Positions 7,248-16,081 of a stretch of DNA of 28,511 nt are shown here, piece by piece; the stretch's first letter is position 1, and each line of letters starts with the position of its first letter. Below the pieces are notes generated by a model. The model was not told the DNA's origin, searched no databases, and saw only the letters and a list, made by a program, of their open reading frames with translations. The DNA is from CAYQTK01 sp964420375 (lineage in GTDB: Bacteria; RBG-13-61-14; DATKZS01). A program made the position numbers and the translations under genes. Location of the stretch: positions 1 to 28,511 of the forward strand of contig CAYQTK010000040.1 of NCBI GenBank assembly GCA_964420375.1, given 5' to 3'.

Positions 7248-8833
7248 TTTTCATCCTCCTCTATCCTGGTCTTGCGGAGGTAGAGCAGGTTCTGGCCGTT
7301 CATGGGGAAATCCTTTACATACGGCTTGACCAGCATGTTGATGGTATAGGTATAAAGGGGCATGACCGCTGATGCCTCTTTACAGAGGAGTCGCTGGCTG
7401 CGGTCGTATTTTTCCTGTCTTTTTTGCGGGACCTGCTCCATGGATGCTTCCAGTACCAGCCGGTCGTACTTGTCGGATTTCCAGTTGGTGTGGTTGTTGC
7501 CGCTGTCGGAAGTAAACACGGTCATGATGGCGTCGGGGTCCGGGTAGTCGAGTATCCATCCCAGCCGGAAGACGTGGGGCGGGTCGTGCTGGAGCTTTTT
7601 CAGGTACGCTTTCCATTCCATGTTCCGGAGCCGGACATTGATGCCCAGGTTCCGAGTCCACTCCTGCTGTACAAACTCGGCGATCATCTTGTGCGACTCC
7701 TGGGTGTTATAGCAGATGGATATTTCCGGGAGACCCTTGCCGTCGGGGTATCCTGCTTCGGCAAGCAGCTCTCTGCCTGTCTCCGGGTCGTAGGAATGGC
7801 CCAGTGCAGTGTTGGCGTACTTCATCCCCGCCGGGATCACCGCGGGGTTCGGTATCTGGTTGCCTTTTATGATGTCGGGAATCTGCGACCGATCAACCGA
7901 CAGCGCAAGAGCGGCGCGCACCAGAGGGTCGTCCACCGGCGGCTTGTCAACGTTAAACCCGTAGTAGTAGGACGCGAAAAAGGGATAGTTCTTGTACTCG
8001 GGGCTGTTCTCGTAAGCGGGAATGGAAGGCGGCGGCATGGGATCGACAACGTCCAGGTCGCCGGTCTGATATAGGGAGAGAGCGGTGGAGTCCTCCTCCA
8101 CCATGTAGAAAATCACCCGGTCCAGGTGAGGACCTTCCCCGAAGTAAGCCGGGTTCTTCTCGATCACGATGCGGTACTCGTGCCACCACTCCCGGAGACG
8201 GAAGGGGCCGCAGGTCTGGATGTGTTCCGGTTCCGTCCAGTCGTCGCCGTACTTTTCCACCACGTCGCGCCGCATGGGAAAGGTGCTGATGAACGTGGTG
8301 ATCATGGGAAAGAAAACCACCGGCCGCTCCAGGTCAACCACCAGGGTATGCGGGTCGCGGGCCATTACTCCCAGCTCGGCTAGCTCCATCTCGCCCGAGT
8401 TTATGGCCTCGGCGTTCTTTACCATGTAAAGAAAGTAGGCGTACTCGCCAGCGGTTTCCGGGTCGAGAAGCCTTTGCCAGGCGTAGACGAAATCACGGGC
8501 GGTCACCGGCTTGCCGTCCGTCCAGCGAGCGTCCTTTCGAAGGTGGAAAATATAGCGGCTTCCTCCGTGTTTTACTGTCCAGCTCTTGGCAAGCGCGGGC
8601 TCCGGGTTTAAGTCTTCGTCAAAGCGGGTGAGCCCCTCCATGACGTTCTGGAGCACCTGGATGGAAGCGTGGTCCGTGGTTATGCTCCAGTCCAGGCTGG
8701 GAGGTTCGGTTGATACGTTGAAGCGCAGGGTCCTGCCGGAGCCGGTGGAGACGCCGGCCGGACACATTGACTCGGTGCAGGAGACAAAAGCGAGCAGAGT
8801 AATTATGAGGACTATGGCAAAGCGTGTGCGCAT
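7244..8833 (-). CDS. ABC transporter substrate-binding lipoprotein (peptide/oligopeptide family 5)
   Basis: A 529-aa solute-binding protein of the DppA/OppA family. I chose the start at 8833 (MRTRFAIVLIITLLAFVSC), which gives a lipoprotein-like signal with Cys at residue 19; the longer reading to 8992 runs into the preceding gene. The box before the Cys (FVS) is not the usual LAG type, so lipidation is probable but not certain. Family features include the N-terminal RFNVSTEPPSLDW, then a LTRFDEDLNPEPALAKSW region, and FVYAWQRLLDPETA. It probably captures peptides or other oligomers outside the inner membrane and hands them to the permease encoded by the overlapping next gene. It is third in the four-gene run starting at 13102. 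Confidence 0.92.
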   Translation of the reverse strand: MRTRFAIVLIITLLAFVSCTESMCPAGVSTGSGRTLRFNVSTEPPSLDWSITTDHASIQVLQNVMEGLTRFDEDLNPEPALAKSWTVKHGGSRYIFHLRKDARWTDGKPVTARDFVYAWQRLLDPETAGEYAYFLYMVKNAEAINSGEMELAELGVMARDPHTLVVDLERPVVFFPMITTFISTFPMRRDVVEKYGDDWTEPEHIQTCGPFRLREWWHEYRIVIEKNPAYFGEGPHLDRVIFYMVEEDSTALSLYQTGDLDVVDPMPPPSIPAYENSPEYKNYPFFASYYYGFNVDKPPVDDPLVRAALALSVDRSQIPDIIKGNQIPNPAVIPAGMKYANTALGHSYDPETGRELLAEAGYPDGKGLPEISICYNTQESHKMIAEFVQQEWTRNLGINVRLRNMEWKAYLKKLQHDPPHVFRLGWILDYPDPDAIMTVFTSDSGNNHTNWKSDKYDRLVLEASMEQVPQKRQEKYDRSQRLLCKEASAVMPLYTYTINMLVKPYVKDFPMNGQNLLYLRKTRIEEDEK

Positions 8834-8886
8834 GTTCCAAGCACAATGATATGAATACCAGCGGGGTGATACAAACCGGCCGGGTA

Positions 8887-10605
8887 TCATTTGTTTTTTG
8901 CGTCCTGCCATGAGTCGAGCTTTTCCCGGTAACGGCGTGCCTTGTCCGTCCTTGGGTAAGGACCTTCGTAAATCTCGATCAGCTTTCTCCAAAGCTGCGG
9001 CTTTTTTTCCGGCGGCGAGTAACCCAGGGCCTTTTCAAGCCGTTGTGCCGCTTCTTCCGGTTTTTCTTGTTGTAAAGACTTCCCTGCCAAAAGGCGGTAA
9101 TAATGATATAAATGTTTTTCGGCCCGTTCCTTTTCGCCCGTTTTATTGAACAAGTCGGCCACCTGGAGGCGAAGGGTTGCCGAGTCAGGGTTTATTTCTA
9201 TCGCCTTCTCGAGTGCGGCATGGACCTTGTTCGGTTCGCGTTTTTCATGGAACAAGTACCCGGCCAGCCGGTAGTAGCCGTAGGAAGCAGCCCAGGTGTT
9301 GTGCTTTGCTTCTTCATTCATGATCTCCCGGTACCTTTTAATCGAGCTTTCTTCCTCTGCGTTCACTGAAAACCATGGTCCGGTAGATACCACTAACAGA
9401 ACAAGGACCGCCCAGGCCGCGGTCCTGAAAACGGTCTTTTGTCTGAACGATTGATGGATTCGAAGCGCCATCCATGGAGTGTAAACCAGGGAGGGCATTG
9501 CGAACAGGTCCCAGTCCGCTGCCGGTCCGATCACCGGGCGCAGAAAGAAGAAAAAGACCGCGAAAAGAATCGATCCCAGGAAACAGAAGCTTTGCAAAGG
9601 ATCACCAGCACTGGGCCTGGCGATAAGCGCGAGCGGCAAAAGCAGGGGCAGGGCAGGGCAGGCGAGTATCTGCTGGTTAAAAAAACCCTTAAGATGATAT
9701 GAGCTCAGGACGTTTTCCCCGGAAACAAATATGGCACCCAGTCCGCGGTAATGCTCCTCGACCATAAAAAAAGCGAGAGATCCGAAAGCGATCAAGAAGA
9801 GGAGAACGATTGTCAAACTCCATAGCTTCAGCCTTGCAAGCCTGTACCTGTACATGACGTAAAGAGCGGGAGGTATGAGTATGGCCAGGAAAAAATGCAG
9901 CGCAGCCAGTAGCGCCATGGCGGCGAAAAGTGTCCACCCCGGCGCCTTGTCTTGCCGCACCGCTTCCATCAAAACCAAGAACCCGTACATTCCTGCCGCG
10001 GGAAGAACGTAGTTTTCCGCGTAGCCGAAAAAGAACACCACAGTGCCCGTTGCAAATATTGTGAAGAAGACGAACCATCTTTCCGATTTGTTATAAGCCC
10101 GCCATGAGGCCAGCTTCCAGGTAAAGACACATGCGGCAACTCCGCCTGCTATGCTGACCGCCTGCCAGGAGCGCCACGACCGGGTCCACGACTCTTGCGT
10201 CCACACCGGCAGCTTGTATGCCAGGATGTGGATTACGAAGTCAAGGGGGGCGGGCTGGCCTTGCAGGGCCTTCCAGCCGCCCACGGTAGCGGACACCCGG
10301 TCAACTCCGTCGCCTCCCAGGGGAGTGGCGACTCCCGGCAGAAGCAGGGCCAATATCAAAAACAAGATGCCGACCGACCAGGCGGGCAAGGGTCGGTCCG
10401 GTTTTGAAAGGCCCTCGAACATCGAGCGTCTGGTCAAGGGAGCTAATAGAAGTGCAACGCCGATAAGGCTCCATAAAAGACCGGCGGGCAAGCTGAGGTA
10501 ATGAAGGTGGTTGAAGCCCCAGCAGGAGGCTCCGCAAAAACCGGACAGCCACCTGGCGAGTATCAGTAAAAGTACAACGAGAAATAAAGGATGATATCGG
10601 TTCAT
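8887..10605 (-). CDS. Polytopic membrane protein with C-terminal TPR repeats
   Basis: A 572-aa protein with about ten hydrophobic segments over residues 1-400 and a soluble C-terminal part (about 410-570) with repeats of TPR character (for example HAALEKAIEINPDSATLRLQ, then EEAAQRLEKALGYSP). The membrane part contains GGDGVDR after the second or third helix and FFGYAENY, which recall the GT-C-like membrane glycosyltransferase superfamily. I cannot name a family. The start is ATG 10605 with no strong ribosome binding site, 25 bases after the stop of the TMTC-like gene, so translation may be coupled. Membrane-TPR architecture and position suggest a role alongside the upstream protein, perhaps in protein or envelope glycosylation (inference). 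Confidence 0.8.
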   Translation of the reverse strand: MNRYHPLFLVVLLLILARWLSGFCGASCWGFNHLHYLSLPAGLLWSLIGVALLLAPLTRRSMFEGLSKPDRPLPAWSVGILFLILALLLPGVATPLGGDGVDRVSATVGGWKALQGQPAPLDFVIHILAYKLPVWTQESWTRSWRSWQAVSIAGGVAACVFTWKLASWRAYNKSERWFVFFTIFATGTVVFFFGYAENYVLPAAGMYGFLVLMEAVRQDKAPGWTLFAAMALLAALHFFLAILIPPALYVMYRYRLARLKLWSLTIVLLFLIAFGSLAFFMVEEHYRGLGAIFVSGENVLSSYHLKGFFNQQILACPALPLLLPLALIARPSAGDPLQSFCFLGSILFAVFFFFLRPVIGPAADWDLFAMPSLVYTPWMALRIHQSFRQKTVFRTAAWAVLVLLVVSTGPWFSVNAEEESSIKRYREIMNEEAKHNTWAASYGYYRLAGYLFHEKREPNKVHAALEKAIEINPDSATLRLQVADLFNKTGEKERAEKHLYHYYRLLAGKSLQQEKPEEAAQRLEKALGYSPPEKKPQLWRKLIEIYEGPYPRTDKARRYREKLDSWQDAKNK

Positions 10606-10630
10606 TTGGCGATGCGTGCTTGCTTTGGTT

Positions 10631-13102
10631 TTATCTGGAGATCATCTGCCTGGCATTTTTCCGTCCGATCATGCATTGTTCCAGATCGGGTTTGATCTGC
10701 AGACATCTCGTATACGCCTGAATGGCCTTTTTAGGCTGGTTAAGCTCGAGATATGATTTCCCCAGCAGGTAGGCCGGAACGTAGTCGCGCGGTTCTATTT
10801 GCAAGGACTTCTGGAAAAAGGGAATGGCTTCCTTGTTTCTGCCCAGAGTTTTCATTATCCTTCCCAGGTTAGTGTAGCCTTTGTAAAGGTCGGGGTTCCA
10901 CTCCACCCCCAACAGGTAGAATTTTTCCGTTTGGCGGAGCATCTGCTGCTTGATGGCAGGGTCCTTTTCAGTGGTCAGAGATTGCCTTAGAGTGGAGGCA
11001 AGATCGTTGTAGCTTTCTCCATTCGGATATATCCGGGTGGATGCAAAGAAGAAATGCGAAGCGCGGAGAAAGTGGTATCGCGCTTTATGCACATTCTCTG
11101 TTGCCGACTTCTGTTTTCCGCGGGATTTGTACTCCTGGGCCTGTTCAACATAATAATGGGCATAGGAATAGTTCATGGTGCCGAGGTTGTGCCAGGCCTT
11201 GTAGTAGTTTCTCTCTACTCGTACTCCCCATTCATAAAGCTTCTCCGCACGATTTAGCCCCTCCATGTAAAGCTTCTCCAGCTTCTGTCGTGTCTTATCA
11301 CTGATGGGCCCCTCGGGAACGTCCTCCAGGAAAGTCTGGTTGATGGTTATCCGCTCCTCCTTGTCGATCTTGTCGTCTCTTCTCATCGGTCCGTTCTTGC
11401 TCAGCTCGCGCCCCGTCCGGAAGTAGGCGTTCCCCAGGTCGGACACTACCTGGGCCTTGGTAGGCGAGTTCCAGATGCTGTTTTTCCATACCGTGAGATC
11501 GGTGTGCCATGAGAAGTTGCGGTTGACTGTAAGTGACACGTATAAAAGGACCAAGAGCAAGGATATGACCTGGACCTGGACAGGCCACGTAGCGCCGGCT
11601 TTTCTTCCTCTTTTCGTGTTGATATAGTTTGCCGTCCAATCCAGGAAGCCCGCCAGGAGAATGCAGAAGCTGAGTGAAGGAAGATAGAGCCGGTGCTCGT
11701 TCATGATGGCGTTTAAAGGCACAACGCTGGTTATGCTCAAGGTGATGAAGAAGTTGGCGATGCAAAAAGATATCACCGGGTGTTTGCGTATCCAGAAAAT
11801 TGCCAGGAAAGCCAATGCCAGAATGACCGCAATAGCGAGATATACCATGAGCACCTGGCCCAGGGTCTTGTCCGAGTCCACCAGCTCCGCCCACATCCGG
11901 GCCGACTCCGCAGAGGACAGGGAGATGGACTTGATCTTCACGTAGAACATTTTGAAGATTTCTTTCAAGTCACCTGTCTCATAGACGATGTTTTCGTAGC
12001 TTATGTTCTGCTTGACGGGATAGACGTAGAGCCGGAGATAGGTCAACAGTACGCGCGATTGCGTAACCAGGTTGTCTATTATGGGCCGGACCTTCCTGTC
12101 TATTATCATGGTATCGAGCACTATCTGCCGGTAGATGAAGTACAGTATCCATATGCCCACCAGCGGAAGGTAGTAGCGGGCGCGACGGACCAGGCTACGG
12201 CTGATGTCCCATCCCTGCGGGCGGTCCCGGGCCGGATATATGAACAGGATGTCGATGGCAGCGAGAATGGCGGGAGTTACGAACACCAGTTCCTTGGTCA
12301 AAAGACCCATCCCGAAAAAGACGAAGCTGATGACCATAAGGCCGGTACGGTTCTCTCGCAGTGACCGCGTCCAGAAGTATATGACCAGCAGCATAAAGAA
12401 AACGCTCATGCTCTCCGAGCGGCAGTTGATGTAGTTCACCGTCTCCGTGTTCGCCGGATGGATGGCAAAGAGGATGGCGGTAAGCAGGGCCATGCGCGGC
12501 CGTCCCGTCAAGTGGCACAAGCCGAAGTAAATGATAAGAGTACACCCCAAGTGGAAAAGTATGTTGACCAGGATCCAGCTCCAGGCGTTGAACTCCGTCC
12601 ACATATAGTTGAGCGCAAAAGTGGAAAGCAGAAGCGGACGCGGCATGGCCACCTGGGGCCTCGAGCTGAAATGTTCGGGCTTGTAAAAATATTCCAGGAA
12701 AAGCTTGCGCGAGTCGGGGTTGTCGTTCCATTCCACCTGTATCTTGAGGTTCTTCTTCAAAGAGTGGATGTCGTCGTAGTGGAACCCGTTGCGCATGGAG
12801 TTCAGATAGACCACCGAGATCAGGGCGACTATCAGCATGATGCCCAGGGGATGTGCGCGGGCGAAGCCTAACAGGACGGGCTTGTCATCCGCACGAGGCG
12901 TGGACTTTGGCGGCTGCTTTTGCTGAAGAGTCTTGTCCTTTGAAGAGGGTGCAGCCGGCTTCTTCTTTCCGGAACCTGCTGATGACTCGATAACTGAACG
13001 GACTTCGCCCGGCTTTACGCCAAGCTCGCGTGCAAGCTGCTTCACCGAACGGCGAGGGTACTTATCCTGTATGTATTTCCGCTCCTTCTTGGAAAGCGAC
13101 AT
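10631..13102 (-). CDS. TMTC-like membrane protein with TPR repeats and an N-terminal HTH-like segment
   Basis: An 823-aa protein. Residues about 5-45 (KKERKYIQDKY, then SVKQLARELGVKPGEV) look like a helix-turn-helix, followed by a Lys/Pro/Ser linker. The membrane part (about 80-530) carries GFHYDDIHSL and HPANTETVNYINCRSE, both typical of the TMTC/DUF1736 family of putative protein O-mannosyltransferases. The C-terminal part (about 540-823) has several TPR units, for example NKEAIPFFQKSLQIEPRD and KKAIQAYTRCLQIKPD. The start at 13102 has an AAGG site. The likely role is lipid-linked sugar transfer to proteins on the outer face of the inner membrane, but bacterial members are mostly uncharacterised. 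It is the first gene of the run down to 6330. Confidence 0.85.
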   Translation of the reverse strand: MSLSKKERKYIQDKYPRRSVKQLARELGVKPGEVRSVIESSAGSGKKKPAAPSSKDKTLQQKQPPKSTPRADDKPVLLGFARAHPLGIMLIVALISVVYLNSMRNGFHYDDIHSLKKNLKIQVEWNDNPDSRKLFLEYFYKPEHFSSRPQVAMPRPLLLSTFALNYMWTEFNAWSWILVNILFHLGCTLIIYFGLCHLTGRPRMALLTAILFAIHPANTETVNYINCRSESMSVFFMLLVIYFWTRSLRENRTGLMVISFVFFGMGLLTKELVFVTPAILAAIDILFIYPARDRPQGWDISRSLVRRARYYLPLVGIWILYFIYRQIVLDTMIIDRKVRPIIDNLVTQSRVLLTYLRLYVYPVKQNISYENIVYETGDLKEIFKMFYVKIKSISLSSAESARMWAELVDSDKTLGQVLMVYLAIAVILALAFLAIFWIRKHPVISFCIANFFITLSITSVVPLNAIMNEHRLYLPSLSFCILLAGFLDWTANYINTKRGRKAGATWPVQVQVISLLLVLLYVSLTVNRNFSWHTDLTVWKNSIWNSPTKAQVVSDLGNAYFRTGRELSKNGPMRRDDKIDKEERITINQTFLEDVPEGPISDKTRQKLEKLYMEGLNRAEKLYEWGVRVERNYYKAWHNLGTMNYSYAHYYVEQAQEYKSRGKQKSATENVHKARYHFLRASHFFFASTRIYPNGESYNDLASTLRQSLTTEKDPAIKQQMLRQTEKFYLLGVEWNPDLYKGYTNLGRIMKTLGRNKEAIPFFQKSLQIEPRDYVPAYLLGKSYLELNQPKKAIQAYTRCLQIKPDLEQCMIGRKNARQMISR

Positions 13103-13138
13103 GTTCGCTACCTTGTATCCCTTAACATCGAATGATTA

Positions 13139-13166
13139 TTTTTATCACAATTTTCCAGTGACTCAA
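13139..13166 (-). promoter_or_regulatory. Possible promoter for the TMTC-like operon
   Basis: On the minus strand, TTGAGT (13166-13161) and TAAAAA (13144-13139) are separated by 16 bases, in an AT-rich stretch 37 bases before the ATG at 13102. This is a weak match to the sigma-70 consensus and rests on eye inspection only. Confidence 0.3.
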
Positions 13167-13242
13167 AAAAGCGGTGCTTGCCCCTTCTCAAATACATAAC
13201 AGGCTTGTTATTTTTCCCGGCCTTTGTTAACTTTATCTTCCC

Positions 13243-14613
13243 ATGAAGAGCCGGTTTCCACAAGATGACACCATTGCTGCAGTGGCGACCCCCCCGGGCA
13301 AAGGGGCCATTGGGATAATAAGGATATCAGGTCCAGAGGCGATTTCCATTGCCGACCGGCTTTTCCGCGGCAAAAAGACACCCTCCACCATGGATACCTA
13401 CACCGTGGCCCGAGGCTGGATCGAGGACGAAGGCGAGGTCATCGACGAAGTACTCTGCCTGGTAATGCGCGCTCCGGGCTCTTATACGACCGAAGACACG
13501 GTGGAGTTCCATTGCCACGGCGGACCCGCATCCATTCGGCAGACGCTGGAAGCAATACTTCGCAGGAGAGCCCGCCTTGCCGAAGCCGGCGAGTTCACCA
13601 GGCGAGCTTTTTCAGGAGGAAGGATCGACCTTGCCCGGGCCGAGGCTGTGGCGGACCTGGTGGCAAGCGAGACAAAGGCTTCCGCCCGCTCGGCCGCCCA
13701 CCAGTTGGAGGGAGGTCTTTCCCGCAGGCTCGAAGGCTTAAGAACCGACCTGGTCGAGCTTCTGGCCCTCCTTGAAGCGGGCGTGGATTTTTCTGACGAA
13801 GAGGACGTGACATCTATAAATAAAGACGAGCTTGCAGAAAGGCTCGATGCCGCGGATTCTTTTCTGGCAGCTCTGATCGATGACGCCGACAGGGGCAGGC
13901 TTTTTCGGGAGGGCGCCCGCCTGGTTATTGCAGGCAGACCCAACGTGGGCAAGTCCACCCTCATGAACGCTCTGCTGCGAAAGGAAAGGGTGATAGTGAC
14001 GCCGTCGCCGGGGACCACCCGCGACGTGGTGGAGGAAGGGATCGATATAGGAGGAGTGCCTGTCCGGATGCTGGACACCGCTGGAATCAGGGACGATGCC
14101 GAGGATATCGAGAAGACCGGTGTTGAATGGGCGGCGCAAGCGGTTGCGGACTCTGATCTGGCATTACTCATGGTGGACGGCTCAAGTGGTTTAAACCGGG
14201 ATGACCGGCTGGCGGCGCAGACGGTTCGCGGTCCGTGCCTGCTGGTCATCAACAAGTGCGACCTGGAGCCCGCGGTCGCGGAAAGCGAGGCCGGAGAGCT
14301 TTTGCCGGGCGCTCCAGTGGTCCGCATCTCTGCATTGAAAGGGACCGGCATTAAGGAGCTCGAAGAAGAGCTTGCCTCCATGCTGGTCGGCCATGATATG
14401 GAAAGGTCGCTGGTGACCAATGCTCGCCACCGGGACGCACTGGTGCGGACCAGGAATGCACTTGCCCGGGCGCGGGAATCCGCGGGCGAGTCCGAGGAGT
14501 TCATTGCCAGTGACGTTCGCCGGGCCCTCGAGGCCCTGGGGGAGATCACCGGCGAAACAGCCGGCGATGAGGTCCTGGACCGCATCTTCAGCCGATTTTG
14601 CGTGGGTAAGTGA
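13243..14613 (+). CDS. mnmE: tRNA modification GTPase MnmE
   Basis: A 456-aa full-length MnmE (TrmE), which with MnmG modifies the wobble uridine (xm5U) of certain tRNAs. Visible parts: the N-terminal folate-binding domain with DTIAAVATPPGKGAIGIIR, the FHCHGG-type motif (EFHCHGGPA), the G domain with GRPNVGKS (231-238), DTAG (278-281) and NKCD (337-340), and the C-terminal FCVGK with the Cys used by the family. No clear ribosome binding site precedes the ATG at 13243, but the protein start matches the family well. It is divergent from the TMTC-like gene and overlaps the start of the phosphatase gene. mnmG is not in the window. Confidence 0.98.
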   Translation: MKSRFPQDDTIAAVATPPGKGAIGIIRISGPEAISIADRLFRGKKTPSTMDTYTVARGWIEDEGEVIDEVLCLVMRAPGSYTTEDTVEFHCHGGPASIRQTLEAILRRRARLAEAGEFTRRAFSGGRIDLARAEAVADLVASETKASARSAAHQLEGGLSRRLEGLRTDLVELLALLEAGVDFSDEEDVTSINKDELAERLDAADSFLAALIDDADRGRLFREGARLVIAGRPNVGKSTLMNALLRKERVIVTPSPGTTRDVVEEGIDIGGVPVRMLDTAGIRDDAEDIEKTGVEWAAQAVADSDLALLMVDGSSGLNRDDRLAAQTVRGPCLLVINKCDLEPAVAESEAGELLPGAPVVRISALKGTGIKELEEELASMLVGHDMERSLVTNARHRDALVRTRNALARARESAGESEEFIASDVRRALEALGEITGETAGDEVLDRIFSRFCVGK

Positions 14614-15356
14614 TGGGTTTTGCAGCAGCGTTTTTCGGTTTCGCGGCTTTCTTCACCTGGATGGCCCTGCTCTGTGAGAGGACCGGCGGAGTTGATGCCA
14701 TCACTTTGGGGTTCGCCTACGCAGCAATCGCCGAAGCCTTTACCGGCTCTTTGTACCTGGCCGCTTCGATACTTCACGTAAACCCCGGCAGATGGTTCAA
14801 GACGCCTGTTGGAAAGATCCGTGGTTTTTTCCGTCTCCTGATCTGGCCATACCTCTTTTTCGAATACATCGCCTGGTACCGTTACCGGACTTCTGAGAAG
14901 GAACCTCTATTCGAGGAGGTTGACGAGGGCATCTTCATAGGTGCCCGGCTTATAGAAGAGGATGTAGGCTCTGTCCGAAGGGCCGGAATAAAAGCTGTGC
15001 TGGACATGGTGGCAGAGTTCGGACCTCCGTCTCTCTTGGTTAATGCCCCGGATATGACATACCTCGCACTGCCCGTGCTCGACGGAACCGCTCCCTCCCT
15101 CTCCGACCTGGAAAAAGCGGTACACTTCGTGGAAAACTCCCGGCAGCGGGGCCTTCCCGTGCTCGTGCATTGTACCTTCGGACACGGCAGGTCAGCCACT
15201 GTAACGGCAGCAGGTCTCATAAGCTCGGCCAGGGCTGCTAACCAGGCCGAAGCAATGGAATTGCTCGAAAAACTTGAACGAAGGATATGGCTCTCGAGGG
15301 AGCAGAAGAAGACATTAAATGAGTATGCCCGCCGGGTGAAAAGCGGGCACTCATGA
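14613..15356 (+). CDS. Membrane-anchored dual-specificity phosphatase-like protein
   Basis: A 247-aa protein with hydrophobic segments over about residues 1-100 (three or so), then a cytoplasmic dual-specificity/tyrosine phosphatase domain. The P-loop is HCTFGHGRSA with nucleophile Cys187 and Arg193 (C-x5-R), and LDGTAPS (Asp157) is a good candidate for the general acid. The start is ATG 14613, whose first base is the last base of the mnmE stop; a GTG at 14610 is an alternative. The tight overlap means coupled translation. The substrate could be a phosphoprotein or a phospholipid head group; membrane-linked small phosphatases of both types exist. Hairpin GCCCGC/GCGGGC spans the last codons (15327-15348) without a T-run. 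Confidence 0.85.
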   Translation: MGFAAAFFGFAAFFTWMALLCERTGGVDAITLGFAYAAIAEAFTGSLYLAASILHVNPGRWFKTPVGKIRGFFRLLIWPYLFFEYIAWYRYRTSEKEPLFEEVDEGIFIGARLIEEDVGSVRRAGIKAVLDMVAEFGPPSLLVNAPDMTYLALPVLDGTAPSLSDLEKAVHFVENSRQRGLPVLVHCTFGHGRSATVTAAGLISSARAANQAEAMELLEKLERRIWLSREQKKTLNEYARRVKSGHS

Positions 15357-15655
15357 TATTACACATTACAAGAGGTTCTCTTCTGTTCTTTTGGGTCTGC
15401 CGGTTTAACAGCAGGTGACTTGGTGCACTGATGGAAAGGGTTGATTTTCTATCCGGCTTTGGACTTTAAGTTTATCGCCTTGGTGGCTGCCGGCGGGGGT
15501 TGGAATAAAGACGGTGTTACGTTATGATTCCGTCGCCGGTCCTGAGGACAGGACAACGCATGCGTTCGACCCGAGCGCCGAGACCGATGACGTATGCAGC
15601 GTTTTTCATAGGTTGATCGGCCTGCTGTCTTGTCAAGGTTAAAATGACGCATACC

Positions 15656-15693
15656 GTGCGAGCGACTTTCGTCGCGACTTTCGTCGCTCGCAC
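15656..15693. repeat. Doubled REP-like hairpin
   Basis: A 38-bp palindromic element with arms GTGCGAGCGAC (15656-15666) and GTCGCTCGCAC (15683-15693). Inside, the hairpin unit GCGAC-TTTC-GTCGC is present twice, overlapping at its ends. It shares the GTGCGAGCG head with the REP-like copies at 1221 and 24924 but has the loop TTTC instead of TTCA. Confidence 0.75.
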
Positions 15694-15887
15694 AAAAATG
15701 ACTGCTTTTTGTAAGCGACATAAACAATTGTGAACAAACACTGGTACTTTGACCGCGCCTTTGTGTCGGGTCGCATGTCAAACCGGGCGGCCATAGTGAT
15801 TGGTTGACGGTAATCAACCCGACATTAACTGGCGGTCGCAGTACTAATGCTTTGTCACTCGAAAAAAGGGGAACGGATCCAATGCAG

Positions 15888-15912
15888 ATCGCGGCTGAAG
15901 CCGCTCGCACGA
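15888..15912 (-). repeat. REP-like hairpin element, copy 2
   Basis: An exact reverse-complement match over 25 bases to 1221-1245. The hairpin reads GCGGC-TTCA-GCCGC on the minus strand. Confidence 0.8.
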
Positions 15913-15950
15913 TTCTCTTCTATTCCCCGAGAAGCGTTTGACAGGGCACT

Positions 15951-16055
15951 AGTGCACCACCAAGTTCTATTTGATGGATTTAGCGCCAGCATCCCTGCCG
16001 CCTGGAAGGCGCTGCTACGAATTGGCATCGCTCAATGATGGTTTGGTGGTGCACT
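15951..16055. repeat. 105-bp element bounded by 13-bp inverted repeats
   Basis: The ends AGTGCACCACCAA (15951-15963) and TTGGTGGTGCACT (16043-16055) are perfect inverted repeats, extendable by one T/A pair. An inner pair AGCGCC (15982-15987) and GGCGCT (16008-16013) makes a second stem. There is no ORF inside. The architecture suits a miniature inverted-repeat element (MITE) or a structured RNA; no target-site duplication longer than two bases is evident. Confidence 0.7.
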
Positions 16056-16081
16056 ACACTTTAACCGGATGGACCGTTTTT

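Larger units (their letters stand above)
15357..16081. other. Intergenic region of 725 bp rich in inverted repeats
   Basis: No credible gene: the longest open frame here (462 bp on the minus strand, 15449-15910) has low-quality composition, no ribosome binding site and runs over the hairpin elements. The region holds the doubled hairpin at 15656-15693, the REP-like copy at 15888-15912, the 105-bp inverted-repeat element at 15951-16055, and a small pair GGTTGA/TCAACC at 15802-15819. A short CGG/CCG hairpin with six T follows at about 16065-16079, a weak terminator-like site. It separates the mnmE pair from convergent genes. Confidence 0.6.

Noticed and set aside
8834..8992. Upstream extension of the substrate-binding protein (extra 53 residues)
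   Set aside because: It overlaps the end of the preceding gene and would bury the signal peptide that starts at 8833.
13482..14777. 431-aa open frame antisense to mnmE
   Set aside because: Ser/Arg-rich composition typical of the reverse strand of a GC-rich gene; mnmE on the other strand is unambiguous.
15449..15910. 153-aa open frame in the large intergenic region
   Set aside because: Runs through several hairpin repeats, poor composition, no ribosome binding site.
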